A DNA stretch of 64,000 nt, taken from Burkholderiaceae bacterium (GTDB lineage: Bacteria; Pseudomonadota; Gammaproteobacteria; Burkholderiales; Burkholderiaceae_C). The notes beneath the pieces are model-generated. The model had not been told where the DNA came from and did not search any database. It saw only the letters and a list, made by a program, of their open reading frames with translations. This document shows, one piece after another, positions 26,821 through 36,700 of this stretch; within the stretch, counting starts at the first letter, position 1, and every line of letters starts with the position of its first letter. Made by a program: the position numbers and the translations under genes. The stretch is taken from the NCBI GenBank assembly GCA_017848435.1, contig JAFEHU010000056.1, positions 124,001 to 188,000 of the forward strand, written 5' to 3'.

Positions 26821-28053
26821 TCAATGCAGCACGGCGAGGGCCTGTGCCAGGTCGGCCTGCAGGTCGTCCACCGTCTCCAGACCGATGGAGAACCGCACCA
26901 GCACGCCCCGGTGCGGCCAGGCGCTGATGCTGGCGTTGCGCATGGTGCCAATGTCGTAAGGCACCACCAGGCTCATGAAGCCACCCCACGAGTAGCCCAG
27001 CTTGAACAGGCGCAGCTGGTCGCAGAAGCGGTCCACATCGGCCGCGCTGTAACGCTCGTCGAACACCACCGAAAACAGGCCCGCCGCCTGCCCACCATCG
27101 CCGCAGGTCGCGCGCCAGTGCGCATGGCCGGGCGAACCGGGCAGCGCCGGGTGCAACACCTGCGCCACCTCGGGGCGGCCACCAAGCCAGTGCGCCAGCG
27201 CGCGGGCCGCCTGGTCGTGCGCGGCGTAGCGCAGTGCGATGCTGGGCAATGAGCGCAGCACCGCTTCCACGTCGTTGGCCCCCACGCCCAGGCCCAGGCG
27301 CATGTGGCTGAGCTTGATGCGCAGGTGCAGCGCCTCGTCGCGCGTGACCACACTGCCCATCAGCACATCGCCGCCGCCGCTTGGGTACTTGGTCAGCGCC
27401 TGCACGCTGATGTCGGCCCCGGCGCTGCCACGCAGCTCCTCCACCCCGGGCAACGCAAACGCGTTGAAGGCCAGCCCGGCACCCCAGGTGTTGTCGAGAG
27501 CATTGGTCACGCCGTGCTGCCGACAGACCCCCACCAGCGCGGGCAAGTCGGGGAACTCCATCGTCACCGAGCCAGGCGCTTCGAGCCAGACCAGCTTCGT
27601 GCGGGGGCCGATCTTGGCGTCCAGGTCGGCCGGGTTCAGCGCGTCGTAGAGCTGGTGGCCGATGCCCCAGTTTTTCAGCTCGCCCTGGGCCAGCGCCTTG
27701 TTGGGGCCGTAAGCGTTGTCGGGGATCAGCACCTCGTCGCCGGTTTTCAGCAGCGCCAGATTGACATTGGCAATCGCCGCCAAGCCACTTGGCGCCAGCA
27801 CACACTGCAAACCGCCTTCGAGCGAGCTGATGCGCTCTTCCAGCATGAAGGTGGTGGGCGTGCCGTGCAGACCGTAGGTGTAGCCGGTCTTGTGCTGCCA
27901 GTCGCGCGCGCGCATGGCGGCCACATTGGGGAAGATCACGGTGGAGGCCTTGAACACGCCAGGCATCGGTGCGCGGAACCCGGCGGGCGGCAGGTAGTCG
28001 TGGTGGATCAGGTCGGTCGAGGTGACCTTGGCGTTGGGAAGGGCGTCGCTCAT
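26821..28053 (-). CDS. metC: Cystathionine beta-lyase (Cys/Met PLP family)
   Basis: A 410-residue PLP enzyme of the Cys/Met metabolism family. Seen: TYGLHGTPTT, the cofactor-stacking region APSGLAAIANVNLALL, DNTWGAGLAFN, and the PLP Lys in SVQALTKYPSGGGDVLMG. Family features in the C-terminal half (SWGGFMSLV, VRFSIGLE) favour cystathionine beta-lyase over gamma-synthase. It breaks cystathionine to homocysteine in methionine synthesis. A second member of the superfamily, metY, is in the sulfonate operon at 54-55 kb. Confidence 0.87.
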   Translation of the reverse strand: MSDALPNAKVTSTDLIHHDYLPPAGFRAPMPGVFKASTVIFPNVAAMRARDWQHKTGYTYGLHGTPTTFMLEERISSLEGGLQCVLAPSGLAAIANVNLALLKTGDEVLIPDNAYGPNKALAQGELKNWGIGHQLYDALNPADLDAKIGPRTKLVWLEAPGSVTMEFPDLPALVGVCRQHGVTNALDNTWGAGLAFNAFALPGVEELRGSAGADISVQALTKYPSGGGDVLMGSVVTRDEALHLRIKLSHMRLGLGVGANDVEAVLRSLPSIALRYAAHDQAARALAHWLGGRPEVAQVLHPALPGSPGHAHWRATCGDGGQAAGLFSVVFDERYSAADVDRFCDQLRLFKLGYSWGGFMSLVVPYDIGTMRNASISAWPHRGVLVRFSIGLETVDDLQADLAQALAVLH

Positions 28054-28090
28054 GGGGCCATGGTAGCGTGTGAAGCCATGTCCGGCATAA

Positions 28091-28112
28091 TTGACGTTTA
28101 CGTCAACGTCAA
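28091..28112. promoter_or_regulatory. LiuR-like operator
   Basis: TTGACGT-TT-ACGTCAA is a perfect 7+2+7 inverted repeat (28091-28106). The half-site ACGTCAA is repeated once more in tandem (28106-28112). It lies 27 bases before the start of the SDR gene. It resembles the operator of LiuR, the MerR-type regulator of branched-chain amino-acid catabolism in proteobacteria. No liuR gene is nearby, so the assignment rests on the motif and on the SDR downstream. Confidence 0.65.
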
Positions 28113-28132
28113 TCCCATCTTCAGGAGTTCCC

Positions 28133-28891
28133 ATGATCATCAAAGGCAAAGTTTTCATCGTCACCGGCGGCGCATCGGGCCTGGGCGAAGGCACGGCACG
28201 CATGCTGGCGGAAAACGGCGGCACGGTCGTGATTGCCGACATGCAGGCCGAAAAAGGCGAACAGGTGGCCAAAGAGATCGGTGGCGCCTTTGTGAAGTGC
28301 GATGTGAGCAGCGAGGCCGACGGCCAGGCCGTGGTCGCCAAGGCCGTTTCACTCGGCAAGTTGATGGGCCTGGTGAACTGTGCCGGCATTGCACCGGCCG
28401 AGAAAACCGTGGGCAAGACCGGCCCGCACACGCTGGCCACCTACACCAAGACCATCATGGTCAACCTGGTGGGCACCTTCAACATGATCCGCCTCGCGGC
28501 CGACGCGATGAGCAAGAACGAACCCGAGGACACGGGTGAACGCGGCGTGCTGATCTCGACCGCGTCCGTGGCGGCCTACGACGGCCAGATTGGCCAGGCC
28601 GCCTACGCCGCCAGCAAGGGCGGCGTGGTGGGCATGACGCTGCCGATTGCCCGCGACCTGGCCCGCAACGGCATCCGCAACATGACCATCGCGCCCGGCA
28701 TCTTTGGCACGCCAATGCTGTTCTCCATGCCCCAAGACGTGCAGGACGCGCTGGCCGCCGGCGTGCCCTTCCCAAGCCGCCTTGGCACGCCGCAGGACTA
28801 CGCCAAGCTGGTCAAGCACATCCTGAAAAACGACATGCTCAACGGCGAAGTGATCCGCCTCGACGGCGCGATCCGCCTCGCGCCACGCTGA
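28133..28891 (+). CDS. SDR, 3-hydroxyacyl-CoA dehydrogenase type 2-like
   Basis: A 252-residue SDR closest in style to HSD17B10 (3-hydroxy-2-methylbutyryl-CoA dehydrogenase). The NAD site is [16 protein letters not shown], then NCAGIAPA, catalytic [23 protein letters not shown] (read in parts) and [11 protein letters not shown]. The insert [10 protein letters not shown] is typical of this subgroup. The human enzyme works in isoleucine breakdown, consistent with the LiuR-like box in its promoter. The ATG at 28133 is preceded by AGGAG. Confidence 0.88.
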   Translation: MIIKGKVFIVTGGASGLGEGTARMLAENGGTVVIADMQAEKGEQVAKEIGGAFVKCDVSSEADGQAVVAKAVSLGKLMGLVNCAGIAPAEKTVGKTGPHTLATYTKTIMVNLVGTFNMIRLAADAMSKNEPEDTGERGVLISTASVAAYDGQIGQAAYAASKGGVVGMTLPIARDLARNGIRNMTIAPGIFGTPMLFSMPQDVQDALAAGVPFPSRLGTPQDYAKLVKHILKNDMLNGEVIRLDGAIRLAPR

Positions 28892-28930
28892 GCGACACGG
28901 GCCGGTCACATGGCCCGATACCATGGCGTC

Positions 28931-30826
28931 ATGCGCCATGTGACCCTCCCCATCGCCCTCACCGCCACCTGCTTTCTGGCGGCCTGCCAATCAGCGCCAC
29001 CGGCCATCCCGGTGGAAGACCGGGTGCCTACCCCTGTACAGGTTCTGCAACCGGCAGCGCCCATCCAGGCAGGCCTGGCCCGGCAACAACCGGAAGCCGC
29101 CTCCCCCCCCCAAACCAAACCCGGCTGGGCCAAGCGCCGCTTTGCGGTGGCCGCCGCCAACCCGCTGGCCACACAGGCGGGCTACCGCGTCCTGAAGGAC
29201 GGTGGTTCGGCGGTGGACGCGGCGATCGCGGTGCAAATGGTGCTGACGCTGGTGGAACCCCAGTCCAGCGGCATCGGTGGTGGCGCCTTTCTGCTGCACC
29301 ACGACCCAGCGCAGCCCGCCGCACGCCGCACCGAAGCCTACGACGGCCGCGAGACCGCACCTGCGGCCGCCAGCGACACCCTGTTCCTGAAAGCCGACGG
29401 CCAGCCGATGGCGTTTTTTGACGCGGTGGTGGGTGGCCGGTCGGTCGGCACGCCGGGTGCGGTGGCGATGCTGGCCATGGCGCACCGCGACCACGGCCGC
29501 CTGCCCTGGGCCCGCCTGTTCGAACCGGCCATTGCGTTGGCACGCGGTGGTTTTCCGGTCAGCCCACGCCTGCACAGCCTGCTCAAGGCCGACCCGTACC
29601 TGCGAAAAGACGCGGTGGCCGCCGCCTATTTCTACACCCCGGCTGGCGAGCCCTGGCCAGTGGGCCACTTGCTGAAAAACCCGGAGCTGGCGGTGGTCCT
29701 GCAGGCGATTGCGCGCCAGGGCCCCCGTGCGTTGCAGCGTGGTGAGGTGGCCAGCAGCATGGTGCGGGCGGTGCGTGGCCATGCCACCAACCCCGGCACC
29801 CTGAGCGAGGCCGATCTGACCGGCTACAAACCCCTGAAGCGCGCCCCCTTGTGCACCGACCACACGGCCGCCACCCAGGTGGTGCGTCTGTGCGGCATGC
29901 CGCCGCCCAGCTCAGGCGCCATTGCCGTTGCGCAAATTCTGGGCCTGCTGGAACACACACCGGCCGCCACGCTGCCACTGCAGCGGGGCCTGCCCTCGGC
30001 CGACTGGCTGCACCTGTACACCGAGGCGGCGCGGCTGGCGTTTGCCGACCGCAACCAGTACCTGGCCGACCCCGACTTCGTGCCAGCCCCCGGCGGCAGC
30101 TTCCAGAGCCTGCTGGCGCCCGGCTACCTGGCCGAGCGCGCCCGCCTGATCGGCCCGCAGAGCATGAAGACCGCGCAACCCGGTGTGCCTGGCCCGCTGG
30201 CGCAGCGCTTGTCGGCCATGCCAGCGCAGCCGGAGTTTGGCACCTCGCACATCAGCATCGTCGACGCCCAGGGCCGTGCGGTGGCCATGACCACCACCCT
30301 TGAAAGCGCCTTTGGCGCACGGCTGATGGTGAACCGGGGCAAAGGGCTCGCGGGTGGGTTTCTGCTCAACAACGAACTGACCGACTTCAGCTTTGCCCCG
30401 GCTGGAGCTGACGGCCTGCCCGTGGCTAACCGGGTGCAGCCCGGCAAACGCCCGCGCTCGTCGATGAGTCCGACGCTGGTGTTCGAGCGGGCACCCGACG
30501 GCCAGACCGGCCCGTTGCTGGCGGCCCTGGGCAGTCCCGGCGGCGCGGCCATCATCCACTACACCGCCAAGACGCTGGTCGGCACGCTGCATTGGGGCCT
30601 GGACGCCCAGCGCGCGATTGACCTGCCGAACTTCGGCTCCAACAACGGCCCGACCCAGCTTGAGGCCGGCCGCTTCCCGGCCGACACCGTGCGCGCCTTG
30701 CAGGCCCGTGGCCACACGGTGAACGAGGTGGACATGACCAGCGGCCTGCAAGCCATCCAGAAGCGGCCCCATGGCTACTTTGGTGGCGCCGACCCACGGC
30801 GCGAAGGCGTGGTGATGGGGGACTGA
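28931..30826 (+). CDS. ggt: Gamma-glutamyltransferase (lipoprotein)
   Basis: A 631-residue gamma-glutamyltransferase. The N-terminus (MRHVTLPIALTATCFLAACQS) is a lipoprotein signal. The autoprocessing site is TSHISIVDAQG, where the Thr becomes the catalytic N-terminus of the small subunit. Also seen: QSSGIGGGAFLL, RPRSSMSPT, and SPGGAAI. It cleaves glutathione and other gamma-glutamyl compounds outside the cytoplasm, which can supply cysteine. A start at 28910 would add seven residues before the signal peptide. Confidence 0.93.
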   Translation: MRHVTLPIALTATCFLAACQSAPPAIPVEDRVPTPVQVLQPAAPIQAGLARQQPEAASPPQTKPGWAKRRFAVAAANPLATQAGYRVLKDGGSAVDAAIAVQMVLTLVEPQSSGIGGGAFLLHHDPAQPAARRTEAYDGRETAPAAASDTLFLKADGQPMAFFDAVVGGRSVGTPGAVAMLAMAHRDHGRLPWARLFEPAIALARGGFPVSPRLHSLLKADPYLRKDAVAAAYFYTPAGEPWPVGHLLKNPELAVVLQAIARQGPRALQRGEVASSMVRAVRGHATNPGTLSEADLTGYKPLKRAPLCTDHTAATQVVRLCGMPPPSSGAIAVAQILGLLEHTPAATLPLQRGLPSADWLHLYTEAARLAFADRNQYLADPDFVPAPGGSFQSLLAPGYLAERARLIGPQSMKTAQPGVPGPLAQRLSAMPAQPEFGTSHISIVDAQGRAVAMTTTLESAFGARLMVNRGKGLAGGFLLNNELTDFSFAPAGADGLPVANRVQPGKRPRSSMSPTLVFERAPDGQTGPLLAALGSPGGAAIIHYTAKTLVGTLHWGLDAQRAIDLPNFGSNNGPTQLEAGRFPADTVRALQARGHTVNEVDMTSGLQAIQKRPHGYFGGADPRREGVVMGD

Positions 30827-31492
30827 TCAGGGCGCGCGCACGCCGCCCTGCGTCACCAGGGCCATGCGCCGCCGCACACGCTGCGCCTCATCGCCCTGCC
30901 CGGCCGCTTCGGCACGCTGCAGCTGCACACCCAGCCAGGCCAGCAATGGCCGGCGCCAGCCCTGGGCCGAGGCGGTGTCCACCGCCGTGGCCACACCGGC
31001 GGGCGACAGCTGGCCGGCCTGCAACAGGGCACCGGCGGCCACCAGTTGGGCCAGGGGGTCGGTGATGCCAGGCAACACGTTGGCCGCCCCGCTGCTGCCG
31101 GGCACAGCCCGGTGCTGCGGCGGCAGCAGGTTGGCGTCCAGGCCCTGCCAGCGTCCGCTCAGGTAGGTGGCGTAGGCGCGTTCGGGCGGTGCCGCATCGG
31201 CGGCCAGCGCCTGGTAGGCGGGACAGGTGTCGATGTCCAGGCTGGCCACGCGGGCAGCGCAGCGGACCAACTCGGCCCGGGCCAGCAGGTCGGGCCGGCC
31301 GGTGCTGGCGATGTCGGCGCGGGCGCGGGTGAACTCGGCGTTGGCCACCCGGTCGTTGCCGACCAGGTAGGCCAACACCGCCTCGCGCAGCGCGCCCTGG
31401 GCGTTGAGTTGCCATTCGGCGGGCTGCGGGCCACTGGCACAGGCGCTGAGCAGGGCCACCAGAGCAAACGGTGCAAGGTGTCGCATGTTCAT
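30827..31492 (-). CDS. Lipoprotein of Mla-type transport operon
   Basis: A 221-residue lipoprotein (ALLSACASGPQPAEW), otherwise alpha-helical, Ala- and Leu-rich, with no sequence I recognise in detail. It overlaps the MCE-protein gene upstream by ATGA, so it belongs to that operon. Its position matches the auxiliary lipoprotein often encoded at the end of MCE transport operons. Its sequence looks more like a helical-repeat protein than the usual ABC-type auxiliary fold, so the assignment is by context. Confidence 0.75.
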   Translation of the reverse strand: MNMRHLAPFALVALLSACASGPQPAEWQLNAQGALREAVLAYLVGNDRVANAEFTRARADIASTGRPDLLARAELVRCAARVASLDIDTCPAYQALAADAAPPERAYATYLSGRWQGLDANLLPPQHRAVPGSSGAANVLPGITDPLAQLVAAGALLQAGQLSPAGVATAVDTASAQGWRRPLLAWLGVQLQRAEAAGQGDEAQRVRRRMALVTQGGVRAP

Positions 31493-32439
31493 GGCAGCTT
31501 CACTTCCGCATCGCGCGAAAACGGCCACTTGCGGTTGATCTCCAGCACCAGCCCATCGACCCGGCGCAAGCTGGTCTCGACCTGCGCCCGCAGCGCGCCG
31601 AGGTCGGCGGTGGCGGCGGTGGTGTTGGTGGCGATCTTCTGCGCCTCGGCCAGCACGGCATTGACCTGCTGCAGGCTGGCGCGCACATCGGTCAGCACCC
31701 CGTTGAGCTGCTTCACCGTGGCCTGGGTGTCGTCCATCAGGCCCTGTTTGCCAAACACCCGTTGGTCGGTCTTGGCGAGCAGCGCGTTGGCGCGCTCCAG
31801 CGTGACAAGGATCTGCTTCGCATTGGCGTCGCCCCCCATCACCGCGCCGAGGGCGCCGTAGCGGCCCTTGAAGCCGTCGGTCAGTGCCTGCACGTTGCCC
31901 AGGCTGGCGTTCAGGCTGGACTCGCTGGCCGTCATGCGTTCAAGGTTTTCCACCAGCGTGCGCACCACGCCCACCACACGGGGGATTTCGGCCGCCACGT
32001 CGCCCACCAGCACGGCGCGCTCGGCGCCGTCGGGCAGCAAGGGGTCGGTGAGGATGCCGCTGTAGGCGCGCAGCTTGGTGTCCCCCACCAGGCCGCGTTC
32101 CATCGTGAAGATGCTGGACATGCGCAGCCAGCGCGCGTCCTTGCTGGCCACGTCGATCACGATACGGGCCTTGCCGTCGTTGGCCAGTTCCACCTGCCGC
32201 ACCCGGCCGATGGGAAAACCCGAGAAGGTCAGGTCGAGGCCCACCGTCACGCCCTGCGCGTCGTCGGCCACCAGCACCAGGGTCTGGGTGCGCTCGAATG
32301 CGCCGCGCGCGTACAGGATGTAGGTGACCGCGCCCACCACCAGCGCGACCACCAGCACCAGCATCAGCATGGCCTTGAGTTCCAGGTTCGCCACGCCGGG
32401 GGCGTCGGTCGGGTCGGGGCTGTCGGTCGGTTCGGTCAT
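31489..32439 (-). CDS. MCE family (MlaD-like) lipid-transport protein
   Basis: A 316-residue protein with a cytoplasmic N-terminus, one membrane helix (about residues 23-45) and a periplasmic MCE domain (VADDAQGVTVGLDLTFSGFPIGRV). A long helical/coiled-coil tail follows (residues about 170-316, with heptad-like spacing). MCE proteins form hexameric tunnels carrying lipids between membranes. The permease lies 7 bases upstream and a lipoprotein downstream; an ATPase gene is absent. Confidence 0.9.
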   Translation of the reverse strand: MTEPTDSPDPTDAPGVANLELKAMLMLVLVVALVVGAVTYILYARGAFERTQTLVLVADDAQGVTVGLDLTFSGFPIGRVRQVELANDGKARIVIDVASKDARWLRMSSIFTMERGLVGDTKLRAYSGILTDPLLPDGAERAVLVGDVAAEIPRVVGVVRTLVENLERMTASESSLNASLGNVQALTDGFKGRYGALGAVMGGDANAKQILVTLERANALLAKTDQRVFGKQGLMDDTQATVKQLNGVLTDVRASLQQVNAVLAEAQKIATNTTAATADLGALRAQVETSLRRVDGLVLEINRKWPFSRDAEVKLP

Positions 32440-32446
32440 GGGAGAT

Positions 32447-33247
32447 TCAAATGTATTTCAATGCCAGCGAGGCGCCTTCGATCAGCACCAGCGCCAGAAA
32501 CAGCCGCACCGTGCCGCTGGGCGCCTTGCGGCCACCACTGGCTGTCCACAGCCGGGCTTGCAGGGCAGAGGCCACGGGCACCACCGCCACCGCGACGCTG
32601 AACAACGCGATCTTCAGCACAAAGCCGATGCCGGTGGCCGGGTCGAACACGCGGCCGACCATGCGGGTGTAGGCGGCAAAACCCCAAGGGGTGAAGCCAT
32701 AAACGTTGACGTAGGCCAGCACCAGCGCCACCACGCTGCTGACCGCCGCCAGCGTGACCACCGAGAACACGGCGGCCACCACGCGCGGCAGCAGTTCGGT
32801 GCGCACCAGCACGGTCTGGGCGTGGCGGCCGGATGCGTCACTGCCCAGCGGCAGTTGGCCCAGGTCGGCCTCGGCGGCCATGGCGCCGCGCAGCACCACG
32901 AACAGCGCAGCCGACAGGGGAATCAGCTCCAGCACCAGCACCCGCACCACCACGTCGAGCGCGTACTGCGACAGGCCGTAGCTTTGCGCGGTCACCACCA
33001 CGATGCGGATCAGCACCAGGCTGATCAACGCCGACAGCAGCGTGAACCACGGCAGCACACGCCAGGTGGTGGCCACCATCAGCCGCGCCATGGCGAGCCG
33101 GGTGCGGCGGTTGTAGGTGGCCGGCGACAGCGCGGTGACCAGCGCCACCAGCCCGAAATACAGCACGCCCCACCAGCTGTTCCCCCAGCGCCACACGTTG
33201 CCGCCGAGCGCGCTGACGTTCAGGGACGGGGTGGGTAAAGGCCGCAT
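32447..33247 (-). CDS. MlaE-type ABC permease
   Basis: A 266-residue MlaE/Ttg2B-family permease with five to six hydrophobic segments. The family phrases LSALISLVLIRIVV, LVLELIPLSAALFVVLRGAMAAEADLG and VFDPATGIGFVLKIALFSVAVAVV are seen in parts. It is first in a three-gene operon with the MCE protein and lipoprotein. The cognate ATP-binding subunit is not encoded here and must be supplied from elsewhere. Confidence 0.88.
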   Translation of the reverse strand: MRPLPTPSLNVSALGGNVWRWGNSWWGVLYFGLVALVTALSPATYNRRTRLAMARLMVATTWRVLPWFTLLSALISLVLIRIVVVTAQSYGLSQYALDVVVRVLVLELIPLSAALFVVLRGAMAAEADLGQLPLGSDASGRHAQTVLVRTELLPRVVAAVFSVVTLAAVSSVVALVLAYVNVYGFTPWGFAAYTRMVGRVFDPATGIGFVLKIALFSVAVAVVPVASALQARLWTASGGRKAPSGTVRLFLALVLIEGASLALKYI

Positions 33248-33391
33248 GGGCGAATGATAGCGAGCACAGGCCGCAGCGCCAGGGTGGCGGGTTGTCCTAC
33301 AGCGCCTGGGCTTGCGGGCCGGCAGACCTGCCGCGCTCGAGCCCCTACATTGGATTCAACATGAAAAATGAACCCAGAAAGGCAACACACC

Positions 33392-33778
33392 ATGGCATTG
33401 CGCGCCTACGTGGTTGAAGACAACCCCACGATCCGGGAAAACCTGATCGACACTTTGGAAGAACTGGCCCAGGTCAAGACCGTGGGTGCCGCCGAAAACG
33501 AGTCCGAGGGCACGAATTGGCTGACCCGGCATGCCGACCGCTGGGACCTGGCCATCGTTGACCTGTTCCTGAAAAAAGGCAGTGGCCTGGGCGTGGTCCA
33601 GGCCTGCCGCAAACGCTCACCCAAACAGGCGGTGATTGTGCTGAGCAACTACGCCACGCAAGACATGCGCAAGCGCTGCCTGGCACTGGGCGTGGACGCG
33701 GTGTTTGACAAGTCCAACCAGATCGACGCGCTGATCGACTTTTGCATTGCGCGCAGCCAGCGCCAGATGAGCGCCTGA
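33392..33778 (+). CDS. Single-domain response regulator
   Basis: A 128-residue receiver-only protein (MALRAYVVEDNPTIRENL). The acidic pair, phospho-acceptor Asp in LAIVDLFLKKGSGL, LSNY (Ser) and the conserved Lys in FDKSNQ are all present, so it should be phosphorylated. It has no output domain. No kinase is adjacent, so the partner is unknown. The ATG at 33392 has AAAGG upstream. Confidence 0.9.
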   Translation: MALRAYVVEDNPTIRENLIDTLEELAQVKTVGAAENESEGTNWLTRHADRWDLAIVDLFLKKGSGLGVVQACRKRSPKQAVIVLSNYATQDMRKRCLALGVDAVFDKSNQIDALIDFCIARSQRQMSA

Positions 33779-33788
33779 GCCCACCGGC

Positions 33789-36700
33789 TCAGCTGTTGAG
33801 CTGGCCCCACACTTTCTCCAGCCGCTTCACGCTCACCGGCTGGGGCGTGCGCAGTTCCTGCGCAAAAAAGCTCACCCGCAATTCCTCCAGCAGCCAGCGG
33901 AATTCCTGCATCCGCGCGTCCACCGCCCCCTTGCGTTCGGCCACCAAGCGCCAGTAACGCTGCTCCTGCGGGCGCAGCTCGGCCAGTTTGGCGGCGTCCC
34001 GCGCCGGGTCGGCCCGGTACTTCTCCAGTCTTAACGTCACCGCTTTCAGGTAGCGTGGGTAGTGCTGCAACTGTGCCCAGGGTGTCAGTGGCAAAAAGCG
34101 CTTGGGCATGAGTTTTTGCAGCTGCTGCGTGGCGTCTCCAGTGGCCTCGGGCGCGTTTTTGGTGTCTTTGATTTTTCGCAGTGCGGTGGCGTATTCGGCC
34201 AGCACGGTGGCGGCGAGTCGCGCCACTTCCGTGGCAATCAAGGTCAGCCGGCCCCGGCCCTCGTCCAAGCGGCGCTTGAAGTCGGCCTCACCCGTGGGCA
34301 GCGGGTCGAGCAGGAAGGCGCGGTCCAGCGCCACGTCAATGATCTGGGCACGCAGTTCTTCTTGCGTGCCGCCGCCGGTGTTGTCCGCCGCGCGGCCGAC
34401 CAGCATGAAGCTGACCGCCATTTTCTGCAGGTCGGGGATGTTCTTTTCCAGGTACTTCAGCGCGTCTTTCAGCTGCAGCGCAAACAGCCGGCGCAGCCCG
34501 GCGCGGTGGCGTGCGGCGGCCACCTCGGGCTCGTCAAACACCTCGATGCCCACCGCATCGCCCTGGTCGGTCAGCGCCGGGAAGCCGATCAGCGTTTGCC
34601 CACCCTTTTTGATTTCCATCAGCTCCGGCAGCTCGCCAAAGGTCCAGGCGGTGTAGCGTTGTTCGGCCCGGGCGGTGGCCACAGGCGCCGATTTTGCTCC
34701 CTTTTCTATAGCTGGACTGCCAGATTTCACTAAGGCTTGAGGCCGATTTGATTCAAAATTCGTTGGCGCAGGCGCGTTGGAGGCCACTTTGAGCCCCGCC
34801 AGGGCCTGAAACGCCCCCCGGGCCTGTGCGCCCAGCTCGGCCTTCAGCGCGCCGAGGTTCCGCCCGGTGCCGAGCTGGCGGCCGTGTTCGTCGACCACGC
34901 GGAAGTTCATGAACAGGTGGGGGGGCACCATGTCGAGCTTGAAGTCGGCCCGCTTCACGTCGAGCGAGGTGGCGGCGCGCACGATTTTCAGCAACGCGTC
35001 GGTCAGGCTGCCGTGGCCAAACAGCTCAGCGGCGTTCAGCTCGCCAGCGATGCGGGTGGCGCTGTCGGGCAGCGGCACGAAGCGCGAGCGGGGCTTCTGG
35101 TGCAGGCTTTTCAACAGCGCCAGCACCTTGTCGCGCAGCATGCCGGGCACCAGCCACTCGCAGCGCTCGTCGTTCACCTGGTTCAGCACAAACAGCGGCA
35201 CGGTGACGGTGAGGCCGTCTTTCGCGTCGCCCGGTTCGTGCAGGTACTCGGCCGCGCAGTCCACCCCGCCGAGCCGCACCGTCTTGGGGAAGGCGCTGGT
35301 GGTGATGCCGGCGGCCTCGTGGCGCATCAGTTCGTCGCGGGTCAGCAGCAACAAGTTGGGCTGCGCCTTGGCCGCGTCTTTGTACCAGCGCTCGAAGCTG
35401 GCGCCGCTGTGCACATCGGCCGGCACATGCTGGTCATAAAAGGCGTAGATCAGCTCGTCGTCCACCAGCACGTCCTGCCGGCGCGACTTGTGTTCCAGCT
35501 CCTCCACCCTGGCAATCATTGTCTGGTTGGCGGCCAGGAAGGGCAGCTTGGTGTCCCAGTTGCCACCGGCCAGCGCCTCGCGGAGGAAGACCTCGCGGGC
35601 GCCCTGCGGGTCCACCCGGCCGAAGTTGACGCGCCGGCCGTTGTAGACCACCAGCCCGTACAGCGTGGCCCGTTCCAGCGCCACCACCTCGCCAGCCTTC
35701 TTTTCCCAGTGCGGCTCCAGCAGCTGCTTTTTGAGCAGATGCCCACCCACCTGCTCCAGCCAGGCCGGGTCGATGTTGGCGATGCCGCGGCCGAACAGCC
35801 GGGTGGTTTCCACCAACTCCGCTACCACAATCCACCGCCCCGGCTTTTTGGCCAGGTGCGCGCCAGGGTGGCGGTAAAACTTGATGCCACGGGCCCCCAG
35901 GTAGACGTCTTCGTCGTCCAGCTTGCAGCCAATGTTGCCCAGCAGGCCCGAAAGCATTGAAAGGTGCAGCTGCTCGTAGCTGGCGGGTGTGGTGTTGAGG
36001 CGCCATTTGTGCTCGGCCACCACGGTGTGCAGTTGGCTGTAGATGTCGCGCCACTCGCGCACCCGGCGCACGCTGACGAAGTTTCGCCGCAACAGCTGCT
36101 CGTACTGGCGGTTGCTCAGCTTGTGCTCGGTGCCGTGGCCACCGCGCGACTTGTCCAGCCAGTCCCACAGCTTCAGGTAGCCGCTGAACTCGCTTTTGTC
36201 GTCGTCGAACTTGGCGTGGGCCTGGTCGGCCTGGGCCTGCGCGTCCATCGGGCGGTCGCGCACGTCCTGCACGCTCAAGGCGCTGGCGATCACCAGCACC
36301 TCGGTCAGCGCGCTGCGGCCCCGGGCTTCCAGAATCATCCGGCCCACCCGCGGGTCGAGCGGCAGGCGGGACAGCTCCTGTCCGATGGCGGTGAGTTCGT
36401 TGGCGTCGTCCACCGCGCCGAGTTCGGCCAGCAGCTGGTAACCGTCGGCAATCGCCCGGCCCGACGGTGCCTCGATGAACGGGAATTGCGCCACGTCGCC
36501 CAGGTGCAGCGACTTCATCCGCAAGATCACCCCGGCCAGCGACGAACGCAAAATTTCCGGCTCGGTGAAGCGTGGCCGGCCGGCAAAGTCTTTTTCGTCG
36601 TACAGCCGGATGCAGATGCCGTCGGCCACCCGGCCACAGCGGCCCGCACGCTGGTTGGCCGCCGCCTGGCTGATCGGCTCCACCAGCAACTGCTCCACCT

